Assembly (NCBI GenBank): GCA_945919465.1
Contig: CAMEJG010000015.1
Location: 1-41,884 of the forward strand
From: an uncultured Anaeroplasma sp.
GTDB taxonomy: Bacteria > Bacillota_I > Bacilli_A > Acholeplasmatales > Anaeroplasmataceae
Reading direction: 5' to 3'
Length of the DNA: 41,884 nt
Positions 26,974 through 36,177 of the stretch are shown one piece after another. Below the pieces are notes generated by a model. That model had not been told where the DNA came from, searched no databases, and saw only the letters and a list, made by a program, of their open reading frames with translations. Both the position numbers and the translations under genes were made by a program. Numbering within the stretch: the first letter of the stretch is position 1; each line of letters begins with the position of its first letter.

Positions 26974-27617
26974 TATTTTTCTACTCCTATTAAAGCGCCA
27001 CAATTTAAACAATAGCAGCATTCCTTTGCTGTATCTTCTCCACAATGCTCACAAGTTCTTTTTACAAATTCATTTTCTTTTAAATACTGCTTAATAAATC
27101 CAGGATTGCCATATGTAAAATCATCTACTATTGACCAATATGATAAGGCATCAATATCTTTAATTATATCAGATACATCCATGTATGATGATTCGTTCAA
27201 ATACGTAAATGCGCAATTACATAAATATTCACAGAAATTTTTCTTAATATTACTCTTATCCTTCGATGACAATTTTGAAACTAATTCGACATCAAAACCT
27301 TCTCCAAGTAAGTAATCAAATAACTCACTAGTAGTATTTAATAAATATTCACAATTACTCTTATATTCTTTTCTTTCATTTATGAATAAATTTGTAAAGA
27401 ATGAAGATTTAATTTTAGTCAAACTATCAAGTAGTTCCATTTTATAATGTAACTCATAAATTATTTTCTTTAATACATAGTATCTCTCAAAAACTGGTTT
27501 TAATCGTAATTTTGATTCATCTACTGCTGCTTTTGTAAAAGCTTCAGAGGCTTCAGCATAATATTTTGCTTCTTCTTGAGCTTCAATTATATCTTCAGTA
27601 TATTTAAAATAACTCAT
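26973..27617 (-). CDS. Helical protein with C-terminal zinc ribbon, first gene of helicase operon
   Basis: A 214-residue protein of unknown function. The body is almost all helical, with an N-terminal Ala/Glu-rich segment (EAQEEAKYYAEASEAFTKAA). The last 30 residues contain CEHCGEDTAKECCYCLNCG, a CxxC...CxxC zinc ribbon of the kind used to bind nucleic acid or proteins. An AGAGG site precedes the ATG. Its stop overlaps the next start by sharing TAATG, which implies translational coupling. It opens the operon, directly behind a -10 element. Confidence 0.75.
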   Translation of the reverse strand: MSYFKYTEDIIEAQEEAKYYAEASEAFTKAAVDESKLRLKPVFERYYVLKKIIYELHYKMELLDSLTKIKSSFFTNLFINERKEYKSNCEYLLNTTSELFDYLLGEGFDVELVSKLSSKDKSNIKKNFCEYLCNCAFTYLNESSYMDVSDIIKDIDALSYWSIVDDFTYGNPGFIKQYLKENEFVKRTCEHCGEDTAKECCYCLNCGALIGVEK

Positions 27618-27641
27618 CTTATTCGCCTCTCTATCATTACC

Positions 27642-27647
27642 ATTATA
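27642..27647 (-). promoter_or_regulatory. -10 element of the helicase operon
   Basis: TATAAT on the minus strand, giving a leader of about 18 nt. No good -35 is seen; instead a long A-rich run (27651-27690) precedes it, which could act as an UP element. An activator is possible. Confidence 0.5.
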
Positions 27648-27714
27648 ACATTATTTTTTATTTTTTTATTAAAAATAATATATTTTTTACCATATTTGTG
27701 AAAGAGCTGATAAA

Positions 27715-27750
27715 AATATAAGCTATTCATCCTTACGAATAGCTTATATT
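27715..27750 (-). terminator. Hairpin terminator after AAA/DUF4143 copy 3
   Basis: A perfect 14-bp stem, AATATAAGCTATTC/GAATAGCTTATATT, with an 8-nt loop and then TTTATC on the minus strand. It separates copy 3 from the helicase operon. Confidence 0.7.
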
Positions 27751-27954
27751 ACACATTATATCAAATTGATTTATTTAAATATTAATTATACATATTATAA
27801 TTATTTCCTTGTGATATTTTTCGAATCATCGCGTAAAACCATCAGTGCCACGCACTCGACAGTATATCAGTTGGTGTGCAAAATCTATATTGAAACATAT
27901 CGACATTCAATAAATAATAAATAAAAATTCATTAACCGCATTTTTAAATTATTT
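27751..27954. other. Gap with GC-rich patch
   Basis: No gene seen. The patch 27824-27882 is GC-richer than its surroundings. Read on the minus strand it contains GCGTGGCAC and GGTTTTACGCGATGATTCG, loosely like GCGTGGGTTTTACAGCATACC of the dispersed repeat at 18971. As there, it sits just downstream of an accessory ATPase gene. Confidence 0.3.
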
Positions 27955-29205
27955 TTATAATCCTATTATATCTATAGGGCAATAATATACCTCATCATTA
28001 ATAGGTAATACTTTGTCAGATGAATCTATAACTAATCCAATATTAATATTCTTTTTAAACTTTTTTAATACAGTAAATCTTTTATTATGACTAACTGGAT
28101 TAATACCTTTTTTAATTTCAATTGGATAAATAGAATCATAAGATTCAATTATTAAATCTACTTCATATTGATCTTTATCGCGATAGTAATATATGTTATC
28201 CACATTTTGATAATTATTATAATATGATTTAATAATTTCAGACACGACATATGTTTCATAAAATGCGCCAGAAAATGTACTTTTTTCAAGTATTTCAGCA
28301 TTAGGCATACCACATAAATAAGCACATAATCCTGTATCCATAAAATACAATTTAGGTTTTTTAATGACTCTATCTGAAATATTAGGTGAATAAGGGCGAA
28401 TAAGCTTTATAATTCCTGATGTTTCTAAAATGGAAATCCAATTTTTAACTGTTCTAACATCGATTCCAACACTTCTTGCTATTTCATTATAATCTAATTG
28501 ACATGCAGTTCTTAAAGCTACATATTTCATAAAATTCATAAATGTTGTCTCTTTGGATGCAGATATAATCTTTTTTACATCTTTTTCTATATATGTTGAG
28601 ATATATGATTTAAAAAACATATCCCTATTTGGTTTTAATGCAATATATTCTGGCATACCTCCAAGCATTATATCTTCAAATATTTCTTTTCTAGATCTAT
28701 AGTTTTTTAGCAACTTATTTTTTTCTCTTAATATATTTATTTCAGGATCAAAGTGGCTAAAAGATTCTCTTTGTTTAATTTCGTTATATGATAAGGATGA
28801 TAAATTAAAAATACATGTTCTTCCAGCTAATGATTCTGTTATTGCATCTTGAAGTTCGTACTGATTTGACCCAGAAATTATGTAAAGTAGTTTTATATGA
28901 TCATTATTATCTAGACACTTTTTCTTCATTTCATCTATTTCAATCTTAATGTATTCTAATAGCTTAGGAGCTTTTTGAATTTCATCAATTATTAAAGGAT
29001 GAGAATAATATTTTATAAATCCTTTAGGATCTCTTAATGCATAATCTCTTAGTTCTATATCATCTAATGTCACATAGTTAATATTGGGGAAAACCTTCTC
29101 AATCAATGTTGATTTACCAACTTGTCTAGGACCATAAATAGTTATAGATGCAAATTGCTTAGATGCTTCAATTATTTTATTTTCTATATTTCTTTTTATA
29201 TACAT
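27955..29205 (-). CDS. AAA family ATPase with DUF4143 domain (copy 3)
   Basis: A 416-residue ATPase. Walker A is GPRQVGKSTLI (25-35), Walker B is HPLIIDEIQKAPKLL, the sensor strand is YIISGSNQYEL, and SLAGRTCIFNLSSLS follows. A winged-helix stretch (YNEIARSVGIDVRTVKNWISILE) comes before the C-terminal DUF4143/nuclease-like part FYETYVVSEIIKSYYNN...YYYRDKDQYEVDLIIE...YPIEIKKG, which shows a complete PD-(D/E)xK-like E...D...ExK pattern. It has its own promoter and GGATGGTGA site. Function unestablished. Confidence 0.87.
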   Translation of the reverse strand: MYIKRNIENKIIEASKQFASITIYGPRQVGKSTLIEKVFPNINYVTLDDIELRDYALRDPKGFIKYYSHPLIIDEIQKAPKLLEYIKIEIDEMKKKCLDNNDHIKLLYIISGSNQYELQDAITESLAGRTCIFNLSSLSYNEIKQRESFSHFDPEINILREKNKLLKNYRSRKEIFEDIMLGGMPEYIALKPNRDMFFKSYISTYIEKDVKKIISASKETTFMNFMKYVALRTACQLDYNEIARSVGIDVRTVKNWISILETSGIIKLIRPYSPNISDRVIKKPKLYFMDTGLCAYLCGMPNAEILEKSTFSGAFYETYVVSEIIKSYYNNYQNVDNIYYYRDKDQYEVDLIIESYDSIYPIEIKKGINPVSHNKRFTVLKKFKKNINIGLVIDSSDKVLPINDEVYYCPIDIIGL

Positions 29206-29226
29206 AACTAATCACCATCCATAAAT

Positions 29227-29255
29227 ATTATATGCATAACTCCGAAAAAAATCAA
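29227..29255 (-). promoter_or_regulatory. Promoter of AAA/DUF4143 copy 3
   Basis: On the minus strand TTGATT (29250-29255), 17 nt, and TATAAT (29227-29232). The predicted leader is about 15 nt, as in the other two copies. Confidence 0.75.
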
Positions 29256-29330
29256 CTATTTTTACAATGCAATGTAATTTTAGTCGATATTTTGGGATAG
29301 AACATTTAAAAGAATAATTCATTTTATAAA

Positions 29331-29364
29331 AACAAAAAATGATTTGAAACATATCAAATCATTT
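29331..29364 (-). terminator. Terminator of the rpsB-region downstream operon (after rlmD-type gene)
   Basis: The stem AAATGATTTGA/TCAAATCATTT (11 bp, 6-nt loop) is followed on the minus strand by TTTGTTTTTATAAAA, 49 nt after the stop at 29413. Confidence 0.8.
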
Positions 29365-29412
29365 CTAAGCATTTAATTATATTTACATAATTAATATAGT
29401 GACTTATTTCGT

Positions 29413-30765
29413 TCAATTCTTCAACACCAACTGACATACGCACTCTACATTTGAAGTTTGTGGAAACAAATCTAAAGGGGTGATAGAATTAATATTATAT
29501 TTACTTGATAATACTTCTAGATTCTTTGCTAAAGTTGAAGGATTACAAGAAACATATACTATTCTTTTTACATTTGATTCTAATAAAGCTTTCATAAATT
29601 TATCACTTAATCCAGTTCTTGGTGGATCAACGACAATTACATCAAACTGTTTTCCCTCATTAAGCATTTTGGGTAATAATATACTAGCATCACCATGATA
29701 AAAGCTAGCATTATTAATTTTATTTAATTGAGCATTTTTATTAGCACATTCAATTGAATCCTTATTATTTTCTATACCAATTACTTCTTTAGACATTTTA
29801 GCAAGGAATAATCCAATTGCACCAACACCACAATAAGCATCTAGTACTGTTTCCTTTCTAGAAAGCTTACATACCTTTAATACTCTATTAAATAATTCTT
29901 CTGCTTGTTCACTATTTAGTTGAAAGAATGTATTAGGATAAATTTGATATTTTATCTTTCCTATTTCTTCAATAATATATTCTTCTCCTACTAGATGATT
30001 TATAGTTTCACCTAAAATAGTATTTTCTTTAATATTAGAATTTATACTTTCATAAACACCCTTAACTTCAGGTATTTTATTTATTTCAATAGCTAAATTC
30101 TTAATATTATCATTCTTTTTATAACAAACAAGACAAACTAAAGCTTCATTTTTCTTATTTGCTCTAATAGTAATATATCTAATATTACCATTTTTATTTT
30201 TATGATTATAAGCATCAAAGCCCATTTTTTCCATGATTTCTATTATTTTTTCATTAATATCATTGATAATATTTTTTTGCACTAAACAATCATTAATAGG
30301 CACAGTAATATTACTATTTTCTTTTAACATACAAACATGAAGGCCATCTTCATATTTTCTAACCTGAAGCTGAGATCGATTACGATAATTAAATTGGTTT
30401 GCTGAACCAATTGTTTGAAATATTTCAAATTTCTTAGGATTAATTTTAGTATATCTATTAATAGCTTCTATTAAAAGATTTCTTTTTTCCTCTAACATTT
30501 TTTCATAGCTGATATGCATAGTATTACAGCCACCACAATTACCATAATATGGGCATTCTGGTACTTTTCTATCTTTAGAAATATTTTTTATTTCTAAAGA
30601 TTTACCAAAAGCCATATTACCTTTTACTGAGGTAATCTCTATATCATGACCCTCTCCAGGAATAGCATTAGGTACAAAAATAGCCATACGATTATAAAAT
30701 CCAATTCCCTCTCCATTAATACCTAATCTTTTAATATCTAATATAAAACGATCATTATCCTTCAT
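29413..30765 (-). CDS. rlmD: 23S rRNA (uracil-5-)-methyltransferase, RlmD/RlmCD type
   Basis: A 450-residue SAM-dependent RNA methyltransferase of the TrmA/RumA family. The order is an N-terminal TRAM domain (IKRLGINGEGIGFYNRMAIFVP), then an iron-sulfur motif CPYYGNCGGC (C71, C77, C80, with a later Cys in INDCLVQ). After these come the target-binding region NTFFQLNSEQAEELF, the SAM motif VLDAYCGVGAIGLFLA, DPPRTGLS and the catalytic cysteine in YVSCNPSTLAKNL. In Firmicutes a single enzyme often methylates both U747 and U1939; which site applies here is not decidable. The ATG at 30763-30765 with AAGAGG is chosen over the TTG two codons earlier, which overlaps the GH43 stop. Confidence 0.93.
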   Translation of the reverse strand: MKDNDRFILDIKRLGINGEGIGFYNRMAIFVPNAIPGEGHDIEITSVKGNMAFGKSLEIKNISKDRKVPECPYYGNCGGCNTMHISYEKMLEEKRNLLIEAINRYTKINPKKFEIFQTIGSANQFNYRNRSQLQVRKYEDGLHVCMLKENSNITVPINDCLVQKNIINDINEKIIEIMEKMGFDAYNHKNKNGNIRYITIRANKKNEALVCLVCYKKNDNIKNLAIEINKIPEVKGVYESINSNIKENTILGETINHLVGEEYIIEEIGKIKYQIYPNTFFQLNSEQAEELFNRVLKVCKLSRKETVLDAYCGVGAIGLFLAKMSKEVIGIENNKDSIECANKNAQLNKINNASFYHGDASILLPKMLNEGKQFDVIVVDPPRTGLSDKFMKALLESNVKRIVYVSCNPSTLAKNLEVLSSKYNINSITPLDLFPQTSNVECVCQLVLKN

Positions 30766-30767
30766 AA

Positions 30768-32246
30768 TCAAAACCTCTTTACCTTGAAATATTGAAATAA
30801 TCCCTCTCCATTACTATTTTTTAATCCCTTTGCATAAATTCCATATTTACCACCTATCCATCTACCTGGTTTTGCAGTAAATATATTTTTAAAATATTCT
30901 CCATTAAATCCTAATTGATAAATACCTGGATATTTAAATTTCATTATAAATTCTATAGAATCTCTATTATATATATAATCCTCTAAAACAATATCATTTT
31001 CTTGATTGAAAGCTCCAGACTTTAATTGAATATGATTATTACCATTAATTCTTTTAACTGAAATATAGGCATATTCATTTCCCATGAATTCTAAGCCAAC
31101 CTCATCACCTTCATTTTTTAGTTTCAGTAGGCATAGAGTTTTTACGCTAAAGGATTTATATACTATTTTAGTTAAAAATGAATTAGGAATTAAATTTAGT
31201 GCCTTATTACTAGCATCATTATGATAATAACAATATAGATGAAGACCCTCATCAAGCTTATACCAATCATTTTTAATATTTGCAGGTGTTTGCCACATAT
31301 ATGATAATTTATTATCACTAAATTCATCAGATACAGGAATTTTATAATTAGATTTTTTTGGTATTAAATAATCATGTCTTAGATAAGGAGTACCTGCAAG
31401 AAGTTCATCCTTAATGATTCCACATATTGGCCAGTTATTTATAAATTTCACTGGCTGCAAATGAACTACTCTACCATAAACTCCCAAATCTTGAAAATGA
31501 ATAAATGCAAATTCATTATTTGGTAAATCGATTAATGCTCCTTGATGAGGACCATTAATTTTTGAATCATTTTGCATTAATACTATCTTTTCCTCATAAG
31601 GACCATAGATATTTTTACTTCTTAAACAGGTTTGCCAACCTGTTTTTACACTACCAGCTGGAGCCATTATATAAATATAATCATTATATTGATAAAATTT
31701 TGGCCCTTCAATTGTAGGTTGCGTATTATGCCCATCAAAAATTATTTTATAATCCTTAGAGATATTCTCTTTCAAATCAGATGAAACCTCAAATAATCCT
31801 AATATAGAATTAATACCTGCTCGACTTTTAGCAAATCCAACAACTAAATAGCATTTATCCTTAATCCAAATAGGACATGGGTCCTCTAAACCTTTTCCTT
31901 CTATTAGACACCAAGGCCTAGTCCAATCTCCCTTATCAATATCAGTACATGATGATACATAAATCCCTTCATCTGGAAAAGGAATGCATACATAAAATTT
32001 ATGATTATGAAATCTTATAGATGGAGCCCAAGCTCCATCTCCATGACAAACATTATTAAAACGTTCAAATGGTATTTCATTATAGACATAATTAATAATT
32101 TTCCAATCTACTAAATTTTTACTTTTTAGTACTGGAATTCCTGGAGTATGATTGAAGCTTGAAGCTACCATATAGTAGCTATTACCTCTTCTAATTACAT
32201 CAGGATCACTATAATCTGATAAAATAATAGGATTTTCATAAATCAT
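30768..32246 (-). CDS. Intracellular glycoside hydrolase family 43 (beta-xylosidase/arabinofuranosidase)
   Basis: A 492-residue GH43 enzyme without a signal peptide, so it acts on imported oligosaccharides. The five-blade propeller carries the three catalytic acids in their usual settings: base Asp in ILSDYSDPDVIR, pKa-modulating Asp in GLEDPCPIW and acid Glu in TIEGPKFY. The C-terminal half (from PVSDEFSDNKLSYMWQTP) is the beta-sandwich typical of XynB-like members. It starts 12 nt after rseP with an AAAGGTGAT site and runs into the rRNA methyltransferase gene, an unusual place for a catabolic enzyme. Substrate is inferred from family only. Confidence 0.9.
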   Translation of the reverse strand: MIYENPIILSDYSDPDVIRRGNSYYMVASSFNHTPGIPVLKSKNLVDWKIINYVYNEIPFERFNNVCHGDGAWAPSIRFHNHKFYVCIPFPDEGIYVSSCTDIDKGDWTRPWCLIEGKGLEDPCPIWIKDKCYLVVGFAKSRAGINSILGLFEVSSDLKENISKDYKIIFDGHNTQPTIEGPKFYQYNDYIYIMAPAGSVKTGWQTCLRSKNIYGPYEEKIVLMQNDSKINGPHQGALIDLPNNEFAFIHFQDLGVYGRVVHLQPVKFINNWPICGIIKDELLAGTPYLRHDYLIPKKSNYKIPVSDEFSDNKLSYMWQTPANIKNDWYKLDEGLHLYCYYHNDASNKALNLIPNSFLTKIVYKSFSVKTLCLLKLKNEGDEVGLEFMGNEYAYISVKRINGNNHIQLKSGAFNQENDIVLEDYIYNRDSIEFIMKFKYPGIYQLGFNGEYFKNIFTAKPGRWIGGKYGIYAKGLKNSNGEGLFQYFKVKRF

Positions 32247-32258
32247 ATAATATCACCT

Positions 32259-33932
32259 TTAAAATAATCTAATAATATCGTGTATAGTAATATATACAAA
32301 TAAAATCATTAACAAAATAAAGAATATATTATTAATCATATTCTCAACTTTTTTACTTGGTTTCTTTCTTGTTATTAACTCTATTAATAAGAATACTAAT
32401 CTTCCACCATCTAATGCAGGAATTGGAAGTAAATTCATTACTCCAATATTTACAGATAACAATGCTGTAAATGACATTAAAGCTAAGAATCCTGCACCAA
32501 TATATGATTCAATCATAGAGAAGATTCCAACAAATCCAGATAAATCATTTACTCCTACCTGTCTAACACCTGATGGAGCTATTAATAGCTTTAGAGTTCT
32601 AAATATTAAACTAAAATCATCCCAGAAATTTACAAATGCTTGACCTAAACAACCAAAAAAATCAAAATGAGAATTAGGAGATACTCCAATTTTTTGTTGT
32701 ATTTTTTCTAATCTTTGATTTTCTAATACTTCATTAGTATAAGGTTCTATTACTTTACAATTCTCATATGAAACATATTCAAAGGAATCTGGATCATTTA
32801 AATCTAAATCTGCTCCCTTTAAGTGATAATAGCCAAATTGAATATTCGCAACATCAATTGACTTAAAAATTTCCATAAGTCTACTCCAGTTATCTATACT
32901 CTCGTTATATATTACTTCATTAGTATAATAATCTGTAGCGTAGATATGGTTAATAATATCACCATTAGATAAATTACCCTCACTAGATTGATACCTAATA
33001 GCAGTATTACCTACTCTTAATCCACTAATACCCTCTGGCATAGATTCTTCAGCTTGAATATTAGATAAACCAATTGAAACAATATAAACAATTGTATCTA
33101 AGGTTACATTTTTTGTTTCATTATCTCTTTCTATTGTTAAATCTATGGTTGTAATATTTTTTTCATATAATTTATCTAACTCTAGACTAAATTCTTCCCA
33201 AGTAGAAATGGAAGTATCTCCAACCTTAGTTATTTTATCTCCTTCTTGCAATAAAGAAGTTGCAGGCATATAATCTCCAACTGAACCAATAGTATTATCA
33301 TTATAATTAGGTACACCTGTTGCGAAGGCTACAATTATATAAATGAATACTGCAAGAACAAAATTCATAAATGGTCCTGCAAATATAGATAAGAATCTAT
33401 CTAATATTGATTTAGATTCAAAACATCTATCGTAAGGAGTTATTTGTAAGGTTTTATTATGTTCAAATACAAATAATGCATTTCTCTTAATTGGATGGTA
33501 TTCACTTTGGATACCTGTATCTAAAGTAATATAAAGCTCCTCACCATTTTTACCATATATATCAATATTAACTACCTTACCTCTTATTTGACATTCTCTT
33601 TTTTCATCTAAGATTATTTCAGAAACTAAATCATTTTCTAAATTAATTCCTATTTCATCACCTGGTTTAATTAATTCTTCTGTATTATCCTCACCAGCCA
33701 TTGAGACAAAACCACCGATAGGAATAGCTCTAATACAAAACTTTGTTTCTTTAAATTGCTTATGAAAAATTACTGGTCCCATTCCAATAGAAAATTCATG
33801 ACATAGAATTCCCGCTCTTTTACTTAATAAGAAATGACCAGCCTCATGTATTGTAATAATTAATCCAATAATAATAACAAAGGCAATTAATGATAACAAT
33901 ACTAGAGGAAATCCAGATAATTCTAAAAACAT
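32259..33932 (-). CDS. rseP: Site-2 intramembrane zinc protease RseP/RasP
   Basis: A 557-residue M50 protease that cleaves membrane-embedded regulators such as anti-sigma factors and signal-peptide remnants. The first helix carries the zinc site HEAGHFLLSKRAG, followed by FSIGMGP. The distal ligand is in MNLLPIPALDGGRLV near the C-terminus. A PDZ region is recognisable around YMPATSLLQEGDKITKVGD. It is about 110-130 residues longer than usual bacterial homologues, with the extra length mainly between the PDZ core and the LDGG helix. It starts right at the dxr stop in the canonical cdsA-dxr-rseP order. Confidence 0.93.
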   Translation of the reverse strand: MFLELSGFPLVLLSLIAFVIIIGLIITIHEAGHFLLSKRAGILCHEFSIGMGPVIFHKQFKETKFCIRAIPIGGFVSMAGEDNTEELIKPGDEIGINLENDLVSEIILDEKRECQIRGKVVNIDIYGKNGEELYITLDTGIQSEYHPIKRNALFVFEHNKTLQITPYDRCFESKSILDRFLSIFAGPFMNFVLAVFIYIIVAFATGVPNYNDNTIGSVGDYMPATSLLQEGDKITKVGDTSISTWEEFSLELDKLYEKNITTIDLTIERDNETKNVTLDTIVYIVSIGLSNIQAEESMPEGISGLRVGNTAIRYQSSEGNLSNGDIINHIYATDYYTNEVIYNESIDNWSRLMEIFKSIDVANIQFGYYHLKGADLDLNDPDSFEYVSYENCKVIEPYTNEVLENQRLEKIQQKIGVSPNSHFDFFGCLGQAFVNFWDDFSLIFRTLKLLIAPSGVRQVGVNDLSGFVGIFSMIESYIGAGFLALMSFTALLSVNIGVMNLLPIPALDGGRLVFLLIELITRKKPSKKVENMINNIFFILLMILFVYITIHDIIRLF

Positions 33933-35101
33933 TAATGCTTCACCTCATATTTTTCTATAATTTCTTGCATTATTTTTTTACTATAATATACGATGTTTTC
34001 AAGATTATATTCTATATTTTCATATATAGGCTTTGAAATTTCATTATAAATAATCTTTTCAATATCTAAGAATTTAATTTTATCATTTAAGAATAAATAT
34101 ACTGCAGCTTCATTTGCTGCATTTAACGCAGCTAAATAAATACCTTTTTTACTAGCAGCTAAATAAGCATATTTTAAACAAGGAAACCTTTCAAAAGATA
34201 ATTCCTCAAATTTAAGATTTAATCCAAATAAATTAAGGTTATGACTTGTCATTAAATCATGATTAGGATATCTCAAAGCATAAGCAATAGGTGTATGCAT
34301 ATCTGCTGTACCTAATTCTGCCTTAATTGTACCATCCTTAAATTCAACTAATGAATGAACAATGCTACCTGGATGTAAAATAGTATCTATTTTCTCATAT
34401 GGTAAATCAAACAAATAATGGGCCTCAATTACCTCAAAGCCTTTATTCATCATTGTAGCAGAATCAATTGTAATTTTTTGTCCCATTTTCCAATTTGGAT
34501 GATTTAATGCCATTTCCTTTGTTACATTTACTAATTCTTCTCTTTTTTTATCTCTTAGTGATCCACCAGAAGCTGTAATAATTAGCCTTTTTACATCTTC
34601 TTTTTTTTCACCCTGAAGACACTGTAAAATTGCAGAATGCTCAGAATCAATTGGAGTAAGACTAACATTATAATCCTTAACCATTTGATTAATGATATCT
34701 CCTGCAACTACTAAGGTTTCTTTATTAGCAAGACAAATATTTTTTTTAGATTTAATTGCTTCTACTGTAGGCATTAATCCTGACATACCTACTAAAGCAT
34801 TGACAAATACTTCATTATCATATTTATGATATTTAGCTATTTCAAGTAACCCAGAATCACCAAATACGATAACAGGATTATATTCTAAATGGGTTAACTG
34901 AATATGCTCTTCATTCCTAAAGCATACTATTTCTGGTTTAAATTCATTTATTAATTTTTCTGCAAGCTCTAAATTAGAACCCACTGACATACCAATTACT
35001 TTATAATCACTAGGATTATCTCTTACTATATCTAGGGTTTGAGTACCAATTGAGCCACAAGAACCAACTATATATAAATACTTCATAATATTTATTAACA
35101 A
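33932..35101 (-). CDS. dxr: 1-deoxy-D-xylulose 5-phosphate reductoisomerase
   Basis: The second enzyme of the MEP isoprenoid pathway, which converts DXP to MEP with NADPH. The nucleotide loop is YIVGSCGSIGTQTLD (Cys where Thr is common). Then come CLANKETLVVAGD, PIDSEHSAILQCLQG (metal site), ITASGGSLRDK, ATMMNKGFEVIEAHYLF and HPGSIVHSLVEF. Family N-termini suggest the ATG at 35084-35086 (MKYLYIVG), but the only nearby ribosome site (AGAAAGG) suits the TTG at 35101 better, so the start is uncertain by five codons. Its presence shows this organism makes isoprenoids through MEP. Confidence 0.96.
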   Translation of the reverse strand: MLINIMKYLYIVGSCGSIGTQTLDIVRDNPSDYKVIGMSVGSNLELAEKLINEFKPEIVCFRNEEHIQLTHLEYNPVIVFGDSGLLEIAKYHKYDNEVFVNALVGMSGLMPTVEAIKSKKNICLANKETLVVAGDIINQMVKDYNVSLTPIDSEHSAILQCLQGEKKEDVKRLIITASGGSLRDKKREELVNVTKEMALNHPNWKMGQKITIDSATMMNKGFEVIEAHYLFDLPYEKIDTILHPGSIVHSLVEFKDGTIKAELGTADMHTPIAYALRYPNHDLMTSHNLNLFGLNLKFEELSFERFPCLKYAYLAASKKGIYLAALNAANEAAVYLFLNDKIKFLDIEKIIYNEISKPIYENIEYNLENIVYYSKKIMQEIIEKYEVKH

Positions 35102-35131
35102 TAAAAATTGTTTACCTTTCTAATAATTCTT

Positions 35132-36118
35132 TTATGGAATAATAGGGAATAAGCTTTGTTCAACCATAATAAATACTAAAAATACTGCAGATGCAAAAAA
35201 TACTGAATCAAATCTATCTAATATTCCACCGTGACCTGGGAAAATATTAGAATAATCTTTAATTCCATAATTTCTTTTTAGCTTTGAGGCGATTAAATCG
35301 CCAATTTGTGAACAAATCGAAATTGTTATAGTTAATAATAAAGTAAATGATATTTTTCCAATTCCTGTAAAGGTATCAAATGCAAATAAACCTTGGAAAA
35401 AATTAGTATGAGGAATAGCATCTACTATACCTGCAACATATTCATAAAAAAATAGGAAACAAAATCCAATAATAGTAGCACAAATAGTTCCACCAATAGC
35501 ACCCTCCCAGGATTTCTTAGGAGAAATATATGGGGCCATTTTATGCTTTCCAAAGGCCATACCGAAGAAATATGCAAAAATATCAGTAAATAATGAAACA
35601 CAAAGCAAATAAACAATAAAACGTACACCAGTAAACCACAATACTGTAAAAGCACCAGCACAAATACCTACATATAAAATACAAGTAAATATTTTTCCAA
35701 CATCAGATACCGATAAATTGTGATTAAATACCATAGTAGCCATAACCACAATAAATGATACTGCTAATGCATTAATAGGTGTTGCGACATTCGCGATATG
35801 TAGCATATCAAAAACCTTATATACTAAAGTAATATGTCTTTTTGCTTCAGGAATAGCTCCTATATCATATAAATAATTAAAAACTCCCTGATATGAAGCA
35901 ACCATACCACAATATACTCCTATAGTTAATATAACTGTCATTATTTTTAGTGAAATATGAAGCTTCTTTTCTTTATCATACATATTTAATAATTCTATAC
36001 TAGCACCTACTACAAATAATAGAATTAATAATTCCATTACCCTAGTCAAGCTTGGTACTAATACTACGGGTATTAAAATAAAAGCTAAAATTAATGCAGT
36101 TATTACTCTTTTTTTCAC
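35132..36118 (-). CDS. cdsA: Phosphatidate cytidylyltransferase
   Basis: A 328-residue membrane enzyme that makes CDP-diacylglycerol for phospholipid synthesis. It has about eight helices and the full signature near the C-terminus: QIGDLIASKLKRNYGIKDYS followed by FPGHGGILDRFDS. SPKKSWEGAIGG precedes it. The start codon is GTG (36116-36118) behind GGAG. It heads the cdsA-dxr-rseP-GH43-rlmD unit, and a minus-strand TATAAT at 36156-36161 is a plausible -10. uppS, its usual upstream neighbour, is not here. Confidence 0.95.
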   Translation of the reverse strand: MKKRVITALILAFILIPVVLVPSLTRVMELLILLFVVGASIELLNMYDKEKKLHISLKIMTVILTIGVYCGMVASYQGVFNYLYDIGAIPEAKRHITLVYKVFDMLHIANVATPINALAVSFIVVMATMVFNHNLSVSDVGKIFTCILYVGICAGAFTVLWFTGVRFIVYLLCVSLFTDIFAYFFGMAFGKHKMAPYISPKKSWEGAIGGTICATIIGFCFLFFYEYVAGIVDAIPHTNFFQGLFAFDTFTGIGKISFTLLLTITISICSQIGDLIASKLKRNYGIKDYSNIFPGHGGILDRFDSVFFASAVFLVFIMVEQSLFPIIP

Positions 36119-36177
36119 TATAAATCAACTCCATTTATAACAAAATATATTTCATATTATATCATTATTAATAAAAA

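Noticed and set aside
35425-35661. 78-codon minus-strand frame inside cdsA
   Set aside because: Out-of-frame shadow of a membrane-protein gene with a full signature in the main frame.
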